Assembly: GCF_002954775.1 (NCBI RefSeq)
Contig: NZ_PJME01000032.1
Span: forward strand, 1-64,000
Length of the DNA: 64,000 bases
Source of the DNA: Streptomyces geranii
GTDB taxonomy: Bacteria > Actinomycetota > Actinomycetes > Streptomycetales > Streptomycetaceae
Direction: 5' to 3'
A program made the position numbers and the translations under genes. The stretch's first letter is position 1, and each line of letters begins with the position of its first letter. The notes beneath the pieces were generated by a model that was not told where the DNA came from, did not search any database, and worked only from the letters and a program-made list of their open reading frames with translations. Below, piece after piece: positions 34,801 to 44,200 of the stretch.

Positions 34801-34878
34801 GCCGGGCTGGGAGGTGAGGTACTGGGTGATGGTGGCCGAGTTGAGCCGCACCGCGCTCGTGCTGGTCGCCGTACTCAC
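31825..34878 (-). CDS. pglZ: BREX type 2 alkaline-phosphatase-fold protein PglZ
   Basis: A 1017-residue protein with the PglZ core of the alkaline phosphatase superfamily. Metal-site tracts are LLLVLDGMSAAIA (about residue 550), SRTSLFAATLTSGTQADEKR, FWGDSQAAVFHKDD and AVILTSDHGHVVDRHG with SDHGH (about 715-719). The N-terminal 500 residues are helical and typical of the type 2 form. PglZ is the only protein, with PglX, shared by all BREX types; in the S. coelicolor Pgl system it is required for phage growth limitation. I start it at GTG 34878, where homology begins (STATSTSAVRLNSATITQYL). The longer open frame upstream is Arg/Pro-rich and overlaps pglY. A 112-bp gap separates it from the pglY stop. 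It is followed on the plus strand by a foreign-looking two-gene module. Confidence 0.93.
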   Translation of the reverse strand: MSTATSTSAVRLNSATITQYLTSQPGLTPDKHRSVLLRAAPVWDGPAELPWGEGRRARIASGPSPLAVYELVLAHQAAGTPGPHALVTGPDVLVVLTDREEAELGPDLLSKVHKQRVSAVNIWDVVREAFGADATDHWLSEENWAAEALLDATPPGGWPRLAGGTLSRREALAALAMRRLGIGRYDPDRVPGSAAGADGLDVHALLRWTLQPGGPDRFLALRAPERAGLARFLGEDDQVGLTGRALLALIGAEHGPDAVAFGLVCAALWRDTEVPDAAGGRRGHRRTAGRAQAAAGGATVDAEDYRARGRAERWFGEEPLAHGEALDRLTASFGRACEEFVSALLLTGRSEFDESAAAARRMSGAALDRAESLVRQFGAERAAQSSPVLAAGLEARFGAVGQALRSGDPLSISQAVSALDDHSLSADTDPRTRIARARMAERLTRWLAGDPPDSSENLASAIGRHVSETGWVDLALEHIEAGGESEPTLRSSYDTLCASVRARRREIDRHFAQALAIWTADGGTPGTMLTVETFLPRVVAPVTKSGDRRVLLLVLDGMSAAIASELAEELREHWVEYDPLADAKDPARRRAMAAALPTLTSVSRTSLFAATLTSGTQADEKRTFPAHRFWGDSQAAVFHKDDLRADAAGDSFGPELLAALMDDGTQVAVVLNTIDDRLAKEQKLGDATWRLGDIGQLRELLRYAALQGRAVILTSDHGHVVDRHGSRVASGAPLSARHREPGGPLAEPEILLTGRRVVVPDAGDSSGRASGGEVVALWDADSRYTSQKAGYHGGASLAEVAIPVLAFLPFGAQPPKGWRELGDQRPSWWRLDAPSAETAQTTALTTAPSTTSRPAGTRPAPAAPRPTGKAAEKAVEIVAGRDSLFDIVLVPAEETDSLLSVTAVAPDESASPNDALMTALLASEIYQAQVEVLARRRELPRMEAAVRVLLDIGGTLPMTALAQRVGLPAGRSAEGFCAVLRQLLNYDGAQVLETLPDGRTLRLNSGLLKGQFELDPQ

Positions 34879-34990
34879 GCGCCTGCCCGCCTCGTCTCCC
34901 TGGCGTTCACCGCCGCACCTGCCTCTTGTCCCGTTCCCACATCTCCGGCATCTCCCACATCCATGGCCCGCGCCACGGTAACCGCCGTCG

Positions 34991-37900
34991 TCACTCCACG
35001 ACCTGCCAGCTGAACTCGATGGTGGCATCGGGCTCAGCCGCAGCCAGTGCGACCAGCTCTGCGAGCAGCTCGGCCGGTGCCTGAGAGATGTTTGTGCGCG
35101 CCCTGCCCGAGCGCCGGACGGCACGGCCGTCGGTCCCGGTTCCCGTCCCGGCGGCCGGAAGGGGCGGCTGTGTCGTGGGCACCGGAGGGTGACTGCTCGC
35201 GGTGGTGAGGTCCACGGCTCCGGGCGAGGTGAGCGGCCCCGGAGCTGGCGTTGACGGACCGGGCGCGGGCCGGGTGGGCGCGTTGGCGGCCTGGTTGCGC
35301 TTGAGCGCCGCGACGCCCGCCATCCGTGCCTTCTCCAGGGCGTCCTTGAGATTGACGGTGCGCTGGTCGGCGTTGGCGGCACTGCGCAACTGTGCGAGGA
35401 CAGCCTCGCCCTCCGGGCCGACGTTCGCCGCCAGCTCGAACGTGTCCCAGCTCGCGCCCGCGAGCGCTGCCGCGACGGCCTCGGCCTGCTTGACGGAGGC
35501 GCCGTAGCGGCTGGCCGAGGCCGCGCCGAGATCGAACGCGGCGAAGGCCGTGATGATCTGCTTGGCCGCGGCGATGCCGCCCGCCACGCCTTGGTCGAAA
35601 CCGGCCAACTCGTCTAGGAGATCCCGCGACCGGCGGGCGAGGGCGAGCCGGCCGGACTCGTCGCCGCCGTCGAGCGAGAGGAACACCGAGTGCCTCTCCA
35701 ACTGCCGCAGAAGATCGTCCGCGTGCGGCCGGAAATGCCGGGCCTTGGCAAGAATCTGCCGCGCGAACTGACTGACCAGCCGCCCCCGGCGGAGCGTCGG
35801 CGGCTTAGCCTCCGCCCCCTCCACCCCGAAGACGTCCCAGTACCGCCGCCCCGCTTCCTCCCAGACCTCCTCCTCGGGCAGCGGCTGTGACCGCAGCCCG
35901 TCCTGCGACCTGATCGCCGAAAGCTCGGGCGCCGGGTCCAGAACGGCACCCGCACGCACCCACACACGGTCGTCCATCTCCGCGTACGACGCGATGACCA
36001 GGTTCGCGAGGAACGGCTCAAGGCCCATCCGTTCGGGCCGGTCGATCCACTCGGTGAGCTTGGCGACGCCGAGGTCACCGGGGCCGCCGTCCGTCCGCGC
36101 CATCAGCGCGAAGTGATCGGCCCACCGGTTCGACAGCCGGAAGTACGCCTCCTTCTGCTGCCCCAGCCCGAGCGGGACGGCGATCCGCTCCATCAGGGCC
36201 TTCTCCTTGCCCGAGTTCTCCACCTGCCGGTCGGAGGCCTCGGCAGCCGCCCGGACGAGCCCGAACACGGTCCGCGCCTCACTCGCCCTGACGGGGGTGT
36301 TGCTGCCCTGCGGGTCGAAGTCCGGGTGGGCGGGGAACTGGTGGGCGAGCAGCTTCGCGACGATGTGCCGGACCCCGGCCCGCATCGACTGCCCGATGGA
36401 GATCCGCAGGTCGGCAACCTCGGGCAGGGCCTCAAGATGGTCGTTGAAGGAGACGTCGACGTCGGAGGCCTTCTTGTCGGCCAGCCCGTACGCCTCCTTG
36501 AACGCGTCTTTCACGGTCTGCGCCAGCGACTCCCGCTGCCCTTCGAGCAGGGCCTTGGCCCGTGCCCGGTTGTCGGCGTTGAGGTGCATCGCGTACTGGG
36601 TGTCGAAACGCCGCTGGTCGGCGAGCGCGTAGTCGATGACGACGAGCCGTTGGAAGTCCTTGTAGCGGGCGGCGGACAGCCGGGCGGGAATCCACGCCAC
36701 GGTCTGCGGATGCGTACCGGGCCGCTCCCGCAGCCCCTGCATCCGGTTGGCGTCGTCGACCGCCCCCCACTCGCCCTCCGCGTACGGCAGACCCATGATG
36801 ATCCGCCACATGCCCTCCTGGCTCGGCTGGAACTCGTGGTCGGCCAGGTCGTCGGGATCGGCGACGGTGCCGAAGACGACCTCCGCCGTGCGGTTCGAGC
36901 CGCGCCATACGAGGTTCAGCTCGTCGGCGATCAGCCGGTCCTGGAGGTCGAGCCCCAGCTCCTCGGCGAGCAGCCGCTTGGCCAGGGTGCGCCGGTTGCC
37001 CCGGCTGTTGTTCACGTTGGCGTTGGCGATGACGGAGTCCACATCCACGCCGGCGAGTTCGAGCCGCACGCCCGGGTTGGTGTCGGTGCCGGTCGCCTTG
37101 ATCTCGGCGAACTGGGCGGCCCACTCCTTGACCTTCGTCTTGATCATGCCGACGTCGGCACCGGGGATCGGCGAGACGACCGAGCCGTGGTTGAGCGCGC
37201 CGAGCCGCCGGATCGTGAGGTCCCGCAGCGCGGGCACGCTGGGCGCGAGCGCGGACAGCAACAGCGTGCACATCAGCCGGTTGTCCCCGACGAAGCTCTT
37301 GCACCGGCCGAGCAGCGCCGGGTCCGTGATCGAGTCCCGCCGGTGCGTGTACTGCTCGATGTCTTCTTCGGTGACCTCGTACGTACCGAGCAGATACGGC
37401 CGCATCTTGGTCCGGTACAGCTTGTCGGCGGTCTGGAACTCGACCTTCAGAGCGTCCACGAACGGCTTGTCGCCGCCGTCCGCGATCACCGGATACAGAT
37501 CACCGAGCGGGATCAGCTGATCGAGGGTGGCGTCGTCGCGGTGGGTGGCGAGCAGCTGCCCCATGAGCTTGAGACCGGTACGGGACCGCTGGAGCGCGGA
37601 CGAGATGTGGACGAGCGTGTCCATGAAGGCCGGCGAGAAGGGGTACGTCAGCCGGAACGACGCCTCGTCCGCGCCGGTGGTCCCCTCGTCCGACCCGAGG
37701 AGTACGTCCCACACCTGCGGCCCGACCCGCTTGATCTTGGTGAACGCGGCGTCGAGCTTGGCCCCGGCCTCCGCGTTCTTGGGCTTCAGCAGCCGGGCGT
37801 GCGCGATCTGCGGGAGGTTGCGGTCCTCCAGGGTGATCTTGTCGAAGCGCCCGGAGGCAAGGTTGAGGCTGTCCTGGATGGCGGTTTCTGCGGCCCCGGA

Positions 37901-38977
37901 GGTCTCCTCACCCACCAGCTCACGCAGATCGCGCTGGCGGGCGATGAACGACACGATCGGAATGGCCCGGCGTGAGTCGGCGCCCTCCACGAAGTTCGTG
38001 ATCTTGTCCGCCTCGCGGGAGACGAACTTCTGGTCGTGGATGCGGTTGGCGAGCCAGAGGATCAGCTCGTCCATGAACAGGATCAGACCGTCGTACCCGA
38101 GCGACTTCGCGTGCTCGGCGATCACCGCGAGCCCCGCGTCGAGAGAAATGAATCCTTGTTCGTCCTCGGCGGCATTCTTGGCGAACCCCGGGAACCAGGT
38201 GGTACTGGCGTCGTGTACGAGTTTGGCGCGCAGCTCGGCGGGGGTGCTCGGGTTGACGAGGTCGAGGTTGACCTCGCCGCCGTCGAGTTCCTCGGCGGCG
38301 AGCGCGGTGTCCAGCAGTTCGGGGGTCCAGGCGAAGGACTCGCCCCACTCGTCCTCGTCGTCCCCGGTGCTGCCGGGCACGTCCGCGTCCCCGTCGGTGC
38401 CGGCGAGCCCTTCGATGAACTTGTCGTCGCCCATACGGATGCGGTGCGAGCGGATGTCCTCGAAGAGGGCGTCGGTTCGGTAGACCTGCGGGGTGGGGAT
38501 GTCCTTGTCGCCGTGGAGCGCCTTGACGTGACTGACGTACCCGCCGAGTACGCGCTGCTCCAGGGACTTCGCCCCGAGCATGTGGTACGGCACCAGCAGG
38601 AAGTTCTTCTGCTCGGTGTTCAACCACTCGTGCTTGCCCAGTATCGGGTCGAAGTCCCGGCGGGAGAGGGCGGCGGGGTCGCGACGCAGGATGGCGTGAA
38701 GGACGGCCATGAAGTGGGACTTACCCGAACCGAACGATCCGTGGAGATACGCGGCTTTCGAGGTGTTCCCGTCGAGCGCGGCCCTGATCAGCCCGAGGGC
38801 CTCGTCGAAGTTGTCCAAGAGCCGCTCGGTGACGACATAGTCCCGCAGCGCGTTCGCCGCGCCTTCCTCGGTGACCGCCTCGGCGAGCTTCAGGACGAAG
38901 TCGGAGGTGGAGATCGACGTCTTGATGTCGATGACGTCACGGAGGAGGGGGGCGGTGGCGGCGGCTGTCGGGGCCAT
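34991..38977 (-). CDS. pglY: BREX type 2 large ATPase PglY
   Basis: A 1328-residue ATPase with Walker A YLHGSFGSGKSHFMAVLH (about residues 77-90) and Walker B LILFMDELILWLAN (about residue 296). These are hallmarks of PglY and its BrxC counterparts in other BREX types. The tracts RRAIPIVSFIARQRDLREL and LFTYP-like FRLTYPFSPAFMDTLVHI are also typical. Such proteins are thought to be AAA+-like motors that act with PglX on DNA. The Pro-rich C-terminal 100 residues (PGPSTPAPGPLTSPG) are low complexity and probably a linker before a short conserved end (IEFSWQVVE). I prefer ATG 38977; an upstream in-frame GTG at 39022 adds 15 non-conserved residues. Upstream, the operon is interrupted by a regulatory triad. 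Confidence 0.92.
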   Translation of the reverse strand: MAPTAAATAPLLRDVIDIKTSISTSDFVLKLAEAVTEEGAANALRDYVVTERLLDNFDEALGLIRAALDGNTSKAAYLHGSFGSGKSHFMAVLHAILRRDPAALSRRDFDPILGKHEWLNTEQKNFLLVPYHMLGAKSLEQRVLGGYVSHVKALHGDKDIPTPQVYRTDALFEDIRSHRIRMGDDKFIEGLAGTDGDADVPGSTGDDEDEWGESFAWTPELLDTALAAEELDGGEVNLDLVNPSTPAELRAKLVHDASTTWFPGFAKNAAEDEQGFISLDAGLAVIAEHAKSLGYDGLILFMDELILWLANRIHDQKFVSREADKITNFVEGADSRRAIPIVSFIARQRDLRELVGEETSGAAETAIQDSLNLASGRFDKITLEDRNLPQIAHARLLKPKNAEAGAKLDAAFTKIKRVGPQVWDVLLGSDEGTTGADEASFRLTYPFSPAFMDTLVHISSALQRSRTGLKLMGQLLATHRDDATLDQLIPLGDLYPVIADGGDKPFVDALKVEFQTADKLYRTKMRPYLLGTYEVTEEDIEQYTHRRDSITDPALLGRCKSFVGDNRLMCTLLLSALAPSVPALRDLTIRRLGALNHGSVVSPIPGADVGMIKTKVKEWAAQFAEIKATGTDTNPGVRLELAGVDVDSVIANANVNNSRGNRRTLAKRLLAEELGLDLQDRLIADELNLVWRGSNRTAEVVFGTVADPDDLADHEFQPSQEGMWRIIMGLPYAEGEWGAVDDANRMQGLRERPGTHPQTVAWIPARLSAARYKDFQRLVVIDYALADQRRFDTQYAMHLNADNRARAKALLEGQRESLAQTVKDAFKEAYGLADKKASDVDVSFNDHLEALPEVADLRISIGQSMRAGVRHIVAKLLAHQFPAHPDFDPQGSNTPVRASEARTVFGLVRAAAEASDRQVENSGKEKALMERIAVPLGLGQQKEAYFRLSNRWADHFALMARTDGGPGDLGVAKLTEWIDRPERMGLEPFLANLVIASYAEMDDRVWVRAGAVLDPAPELSAIRSQDGLRSQPLPEEEVWEEAGRRYWDVFGVEGAEAKPPTLRRGRLVSQFARQILAKARHFRPHADDLLRQLERHSVFLSLDGGDESGRLALARRSRDLLDELAGFDQGVAGGIAAAKQIITAFAAFDLGAASASRYGASVKQAEAVAAALAGASWDTFELAANVGPEGEAVLAQLRSAANADQRTVNLKDALEKARMAGVAALKRNQAANAPTRPAPGPSTPAPGPLTSPGAVDLTTASSHPPVPTTQPPLPAAGTGTGTDGRAVRRSGRARTNISQAPAELLAELVALAAAEPDATIEFSWQVVE

Positions 38978-39279
38978 GTTTGTCTCGCGTCTCCTGGGGC
39001 CGGTTTTGATGTGTTGTGGCACATCTGGGGTTGTTCTGGGGCGGGCGCCTTGGGGCTGGGGTGGTGCTGGGGGCGGGGTTGTTGCTTGGGTCCCAGGTCC
39101 GAAGGGCCGTATCAGATCGTAACCGGCAGGTATGACAGGGCGGAGGTGCGTGGGGAGGGGAGGGGCGGTTTGTGGGGTGGCTGGGTGGCGAAGGGCGGGC
39201 TGGGGGGCCTGGCCCTTCGCCGGGGCCGTTCTTCCTGCGGCCCTGTGACCGACCGTGGTTGGTGGTCACGGGAGGGGAC
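38978..39279. other. Gene-free spacer between pglY and the DUF397 gene
   Basis: This 302-bp stretch is very G/T-rich on the plus strand and holds no convincing gene. It contains the hairpin listed at 39187-39221. The rest should carry the pglY promoter, needed because the regulatory triad interrupts the operon. No clear -10/-35 pair stands out. Confidence 0.5.
39187..39221 (-). terminator. Likely terminator of the XRE-DUF397 operon
   Basis: GGCGAAGGGC (39187-39196) pairs perfectly with GCCCTTCGCC (39212-39221) around a 15-base loop. It lies about 60 bp beyond the DUF397 stop codon in the direction of transcription. There is no T-tract. Confidence 0.5.
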
Positions 39280-39486
39280 TCAGCAGCTGAGCTGAGTGAC
39301 GAAGGTCTGCCAGGCGTCGCGGCTGAATCCTAGGACGGGGCCGGTGGGGCACTTGCTGTCGCGGACGGGGATGAGGTGGGGGATGTTGTCGGCGATCTCG
39401 ACGCAATCCCCCTGGCCGCCGCTGTAGCTGCTGACTCGCCATGCAGCTATGGCGAGGTCCGACGGGGCGACGCGGGCATGCTTCAT
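39280..39486 (-). CDS. DUF397 domain-containing small protein
   Basis: The 68-residue protein has the full DUF397 signature: WRVSSYSGGQGDCVEIAD, then VRDSKCPTGPVLGFSRDAW. It ends in a short helix. DUF397 proteins are typical of Streptomyces and almost always sit after an XRE regulator, as here, where its ATG overlaps the XRE stop by 4 bases (39483-39486). In several systems the pair behaves like a toxin-antitoxin or developmental switch; biochemical details are limited. With the divergent ATP-binding protein it forms a well-known regulatory triad. Its presence between pglX and pglY is unusual and may provide control of BREX or be an unrelated insertion. Confidence 0.9.
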   Translation of the reverse strand: MKHARVAPSDLAIAAWRVSSYSGGQGDCVEIADNIPHLIPVRDSKCPTGPVLGFSRDAWQTFVTQLSC

Positions 39487-40355
39487 GGTCTGTACTCCTT
39501 GACGGCGCGTTGGATCAGCGTGAGCGATTCCGTGGGCGGCAAGGCCGACATGCGGGCGTCATCGAATAGCGCTCGATAGTGGGCGACTTCGGGTTCTCGT
39601 TCGATCCAGATGTTGCCGGTCGGCGTCTCGGTGAGTACGAGATCCAGTGATGCCACCTGCGGAAAGCGCATCAGCAGGTACGGGCCGAACATACCCGAGT
39701 ACGCACCCCGCGAGAACGGCAGCACCTGAATGGTGAGGTTGGGCAGATCAGCAAGGGCGGCGAGCTGCTCCAGCTGCCCACGCATCACCTCGGGACCCCC
39801 GACCTGCTGTCGCAGAACTCCCTCGGAGAGGACGGCCCAGAACTCCATCGGGGAGTCGCCGGTCAGCCGTTCCTGCCGGGCGAGCCGCACCTGCACGAAC
39901 TGCTCGATCTCCTCTGGGCTCTGCCAGGAACGCGAAGCGACGGTCACCGCACGCCCGTACTCGGGTGTCTGTAGAAGCCCTGGAACCAGCTGTACCTGGT
40001 ACGTCCGCACGCTGTCGCAGATCGCCTCCAGCTCGATCTGGTCGCGGTACGCATCGCCGAGGACGGAGTCGTACTGGTGCCACCAGCCTTCGCGCCGCCG
40101 CCGGTTGGCCTTGCGGGCCAGAGCTTCGAGGCGCTTGCGCGCATCGTCGTCGTCGACTCGGTAGGCGCCCATGAGCGCGTTCAAGTCCGGTGTGCGAACC
40201 GGGACATGGCCGTTCTCGATGCGGCTGATCTTGCCCTTGGTGCAGTCGAGGACCTCGGCGGCATCTTGCGTGGTGAGGCTTGCCGCCTCACGGAAACGGC
40301 GTAGCTCGTCGCCGAGTTGGCGTCCAAGGACAGTGGATGGCTTCACGTTTGGCAT
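39483..40355 (-). CDS. XRE family helix-turn-helix regulator (DUF5753, Scr1-type)
   Basis: A 290-residue regulator. The N-terminal helix-turn-helix is about residues 15-70 (LTTQDAAEVLDCTKGKISRI, then ENGHVPVRTPDLNAL). The C-terminal DUF5753 domain includes YQVQLVPGLLQTPEYGRAV, QVRLARQERLTGD and the ending SLTLIQRAVKEYR. Its usual partner DUF397 follows with a 4-base overlap. I choose ATG 40355 because GGGAG lies 5 bases upstream; a GTG at 40361 would overlap that site. It is divergent from the anti-sigma-like ATPase gene, and the 190-bp gap between them probably holds shared operators. Scr1-type proteins control development or stress responses in Streptomyces. Whether this one regulates the flanking BREX genes is not shown. 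Confidence 0.92.
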   Translation of the reverse strand: MPNVKPSTVLGRQLGDELRRFREAASLTTQDAAEVLDCTKGKISRIENGHVPVRTPDLNALMGAYRVDDDDARKRLEALARKANRRRREGWWHQYDSVLGDAYRDQIELEAICDSVRTYQVQLVPGLLQTPEYGRAVTVASRSWQSPEEIEQFVQVRLARQERLTGDSPMEFWAVLSEGVLRQQVGGPEVMRGQLEQLAALADLPNLTIQVLPFSRGAYSGMFGPYLLMRFPQVASLDLVLTETPTGNIWIEREPEVAHYRALFDDARMSALPPTESLTLIQRAVKEYRP

Positions 40356-40544
40356 ACGCACTCCCTATCAGGGCCGAGGGCCCGTGATGGCGAGGTTACT
40401 CGAAAGGGTGAATCAAGCCTGAGAAATCCCTTCAACGTTGCGTGAATGTCTCGTCTCGCGGCATTCTGCTGCACGGAGCAAGGGCAACCCCTCAGACCAG
40501 TGGGGGAGTTGACTGCGAGGAACCGACCCGCCTCAGGGGGCGTC

Positions 40545-41000
40545 ATGGCAGACCGCGACAGCTCGAACGAAGTGCACTTCCGGATCTCCCGACACCCTCG
40601 GGGCGTGGGCTGGTCGCGGTCGATACTCCGGGACGCGCTCGCGGGTTGGGGCATGGAGGAGGGCGTCACGGAGGCGGCGGAACTCGTGTTGTCCGAGCTG
40701 GTGACCAACGCGCTGCGGGTTCCGGTGCCGAGGGACCGACTGGTTGGCGTGGGTTTCGTCTACGACGTGGAGGTCGGACTACTGCGCCTGGAGGTGAGCG
40801 ACGCGGGGGCGGGGTGCCCGGAGTTGGGGTCGCCGGGGGAGGGTGACACATGCGGGCGGGGTCTGGTGCTGGTGGACGCGCTGGCCGACCGGTGGGGTGT
40901 GCGCGATCGGGAGGGCGGGGTCGGGAAGACAGTGTGGGCGCAGTTCAAGGTGCCGCAGGCGGCGATTCTGCCGGTGGGCGGTGCGGTGTCCTCTGGGTGA
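40545..41000 (+). CDS. ATP-binding protein, anti-sigma factor (RsbW/SpoIIAB)-like
   Basis: A 151-residue GHKL-type ATPase or kinase domain. The N box is ELVLSELVTNALRVPVP, the G1 box is EVSDAGAGCPEL, and the G2 box is CGRGLVLVDALADRWGV. Proteins of this size act as serine kinases or anti-sigma factors in Streptomyces. I place the start at ATG 40545 because AGGGGG lies 4-5 bases upstream; ATG 40446 would add 33 residues of weak character. The gene is divergent from the XRE/DUF397 pair, completing a common triad. It is convergent with pglX, leaving 246 bp between them in which I see no gene and only a weak REP-like fragment near 41,034. Confidence 0.87.
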   Translation: MADRDSSNEVHFRISRHPRGVGWSRSILRDALAGWGMEEGVTEAAELVLSELVTNALRVPVPRDRLVGVGFVYDVEVGLLRLEVSDAGAGCPELGSPGEGDTCGRGLVLVDALADRWGVRDREGGVGKTVWAQFKVPQAAILPVGGAVSSG

Positions 41001-41246
41001 GGTAGTGGCCGGGGCTTCGAAGTTGCTTGGTGGCGCGGGGAATTGGTGGATTTGGGCCAGGGGGCTTCGGTGAGGGCGGGTCGTGAACGGTGGGGCTGGC
41101 CCAGACACACCAGTCTCACTTGTAGCGGGCAGTGGAGACCGCGTCACCGCCCCTGAGTGCGCTGCTCAACGTCGGCCATCACATGCGAACGCCTTGTCGA
41201 GGCCCGGTGGTGGACACGCTGGGCCTCAACAGGGCGTGGGTGGAAG

Positions 41247-44200
41247 TCAGTTCTTTGCGGCGGCGCCACCGCTTCTGCCGCGCTTGGCCGGTGCGGGGCG
41301 CCAGGCACGCAGGTCGTCGTCGGTGAGACCATGCTGCCCCTGGTACACGGAGCGGTGCCCGGCGAAGAAGGCGGCGGGGGAGCCGCTGTACATCGCGTCG
41401 AACCCGTTGTGCCACTGATCGAGCCAGGGCTGGAGTTCGAGCAGGCCGGCGAGGAGTGGGGTGATCTCCTCCTTAGTCAGCTCGTGCACGGTGAAGTACG
41501 TGGCGAGCGCTTGCGCCTGCTCTCGGTGGTCCCAGCCAGCCCAACCAAACAGCTCGGGGGTACCGGAGAGGGACCCGGTCGCGTAGGAGATGAACCGCTC
41601 CTTGGGGACGTCGAGTTTGCCGCGTGCCCGCCAATAGGACGGCTTGAGAAAGTCGGCGGAGACGTAGCTCTGTGGTGCTCGAATGGAGTCCCGGATCGTT
41701 CGCTTTTCCGCCTCGGTCTCAGCGGCGTCCTCGTTGCGCTGAAGCTCCCAGACGCGCTCCCAGTCCTGACGCTTCTTCAGGGCTGCGGGCTTATGGCGGA
41801 GGGCGGCGAGGAAGGGGACGTGCTCGTCGGCGAGGAGCGCCGACATGACGGTTTCCAGTTCGGTGTGGGGCGAGTACAACTCGGCGACGCCGACGAAGTC
41901 CTCGTCCCGAGAGAGGAGGTCGGTGAGCTGGTACCGAGTGCGGATCGTGGGCTGTCCGTCCTCGTCGAACCAGTGCTCACGCTTCTCGATCCGGTCGAGC
42001 AACCAGGACTGCAGGGCCTTCTTTTGAAGGGCATCCCACCCTTCGGTCGCCCAACGTCGCTTGTACTCGGGCCGCTCGATCATGCCGATGGCACGGCTGG
42101 TCTCGATGACGTCGATGCGCTTCTGCACGACAGCCTTGTAGGCGTCGGACCAGTGTGCGGGCAACTCCGTGATGGGCGTGGACCCATGCCGCTTGAACCA
42201 CTCCCCGGACGCCACTCCCTTCTTCACCCGCCGAGCGAGAACAATCTCGAAGGCCCGCTCGCCGAGGACGAGTTTGGGAACCTCGGATTCGGGGGCGCGA
42301 AGGTCTTCTGCATGCAGGTTGTAGAGGGAGTAGACCTGCCAATCGAGTTCCTCTTGGAGGCCGATCATTTGGCCACGGGTGGAGAGCCACTTGGCTTGGG
42401 CTTCTTGGAGAGAGGCAGCAGTCGGGGTGGTGAGAGCATTGGGGCTGGAGGCAGCAAGCCTCTGCGCGAAGTTGTCCAGCTTTGTGGCCAGGGCGGTGGG
42501 GTAGGTGGATGGCAGCGGGAATTGCTCCAGCTTTGTACCTGTGAACTCGTAGCGGTCAGACCAAGGATGGATGCTGACGCGTGCTCCGTCGTCACCCATG
42601 GGGTCACCCCCCTTTGGGTAGCTCACCATCTTGAGCCAAAATCCAGCTGTAGAGCTATTGAGAACTCCGAGCAGCCGAAAATACTCTTCCTCGCCAGCCT
42701 CCTCCCTCAGCTTGACTACTGGCGCGGACTGCTTGAATACCTTGCCGCCTCGATCCAATACGAAATGATTGTGAGTTGCGACAAAGGCGAATGTAATCAG
42801 AAGTTGAGCATTTAGACGCTCTTCCTTGTAGAACGCATAGTTCGACCAGGGAATTCCTCTCTGTTCCTTTGTTTTGGCAAAATATAGAGTGTTGCGGAGG
42901 ATGTTTCGTGCGGGCCACAGTGGGCCGTTTTCTAGGTGCTCGCGTTCTTTGGGGCTAGCATTGATCGGGTAAATTGCATCCGCTTCAGGCGAACTGTCCC
43001 AGTCGCGGATTTGGTCACCCTCTAGGCAGGGGCGTGAACGTGCCATGTGGGCTTCAGTCCATGTGGCTTTGGGGCGCGGAAATGCGAATACGTCGTCATC
43101 ACCTGTGATGGCGGAGAAGCCGCTGGAGCTAGTCAGTGTGGCGAGCTTTTTGATGGTCGAGCTTGTGATTTTTTCAACCATCTCCAAACCGCCATCGGGA
43201 AGAATCCATGGCTGCTTCCCGAAGTATCGCTCCCGGTCGAGGTCATCGACGGAAACCCATTCACTTACCGAACCCGGCTCTTCGATTTGACTCTTGAGAG
43301 CCTGCCAAACGAGTCCGTCTTCCCCGAATTCGGGAGCGGAAGGTTCTCCTTGGACACTGCGAACAGTCCGAATCGTCTTCCCCCGTGCTGTCCCCGCTCG
43401 CCGCCGCCCCACCAAAATCACAGTCGGTGTCCCATGTCCAGGAATGTAGGCCCCCGAGGTGTCAATAACCTCAGTCAATTCCACCTTATGCGCGAAGTAT
43501 TCCTCAATCAGCTTCGTCCCGAACTCCCGCTTCATGAACGAGTTCGCAGTGATCTGCCCAACCATCCCGTACCCGCGCCCATCCGGCTCCCCAACCTTCG
43601 CCAGCTGGAAAAATCGCTCGGCAAAAGGAACCGACAATGCATATTTTCCGGCGCAGGATTTATAAAGCTCTCGATAAAGCGTGTTGAGCTTCTTATCCTT
43701 GACGGTGATGTAAGGTGGATTCCCCACCACCACGTCATACCGCCCAACCTCAAGAATCCCCTTGAACTGGGCCTCGTGCACATCCTCAGTAGCGTAAGAA
43801 AACTCCGCCAGCTCGTCCTTCTGCTCCGCACTGAACTCCAGTTCCCCTTGCCCTCCGGTCCCGCGCACGCCGAACTCCAGCTGCCGAGCCTTGATCAGCG
43901 AGTCGCCTACCGCCAGGTGTACAGGCCAGTCATACCGCCCGGCATCTGCCAGTGTCCGCACATTCGCCGCCGCCATCGCGGCCATCAGCAACCGGAACCG
44001 CGCGATAGCCACGGCGAACGGATTCAAGTCGACCCCGTGCACGGAATCAAGCGCGGCCCGCACCAGCTCGTGCGGGTCCTTGCCCGGAACCTTCTCCGTC
44101 CACAGATCTACCATCCGCTTGAACGCGCCCAGCACGAAGTGACCGGATCCGCACGTCGGGTCGATCATCTTCAACTCGCCGAAACGGGAACCGAGTTCGC

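Noticed and set aside
34879..35382. N-terminal extension of pglZ
   Set aside because: Arg/Ser/Pro-rich and overlapping the pglY 3' end; PglZ-like sequence starts at 34878.
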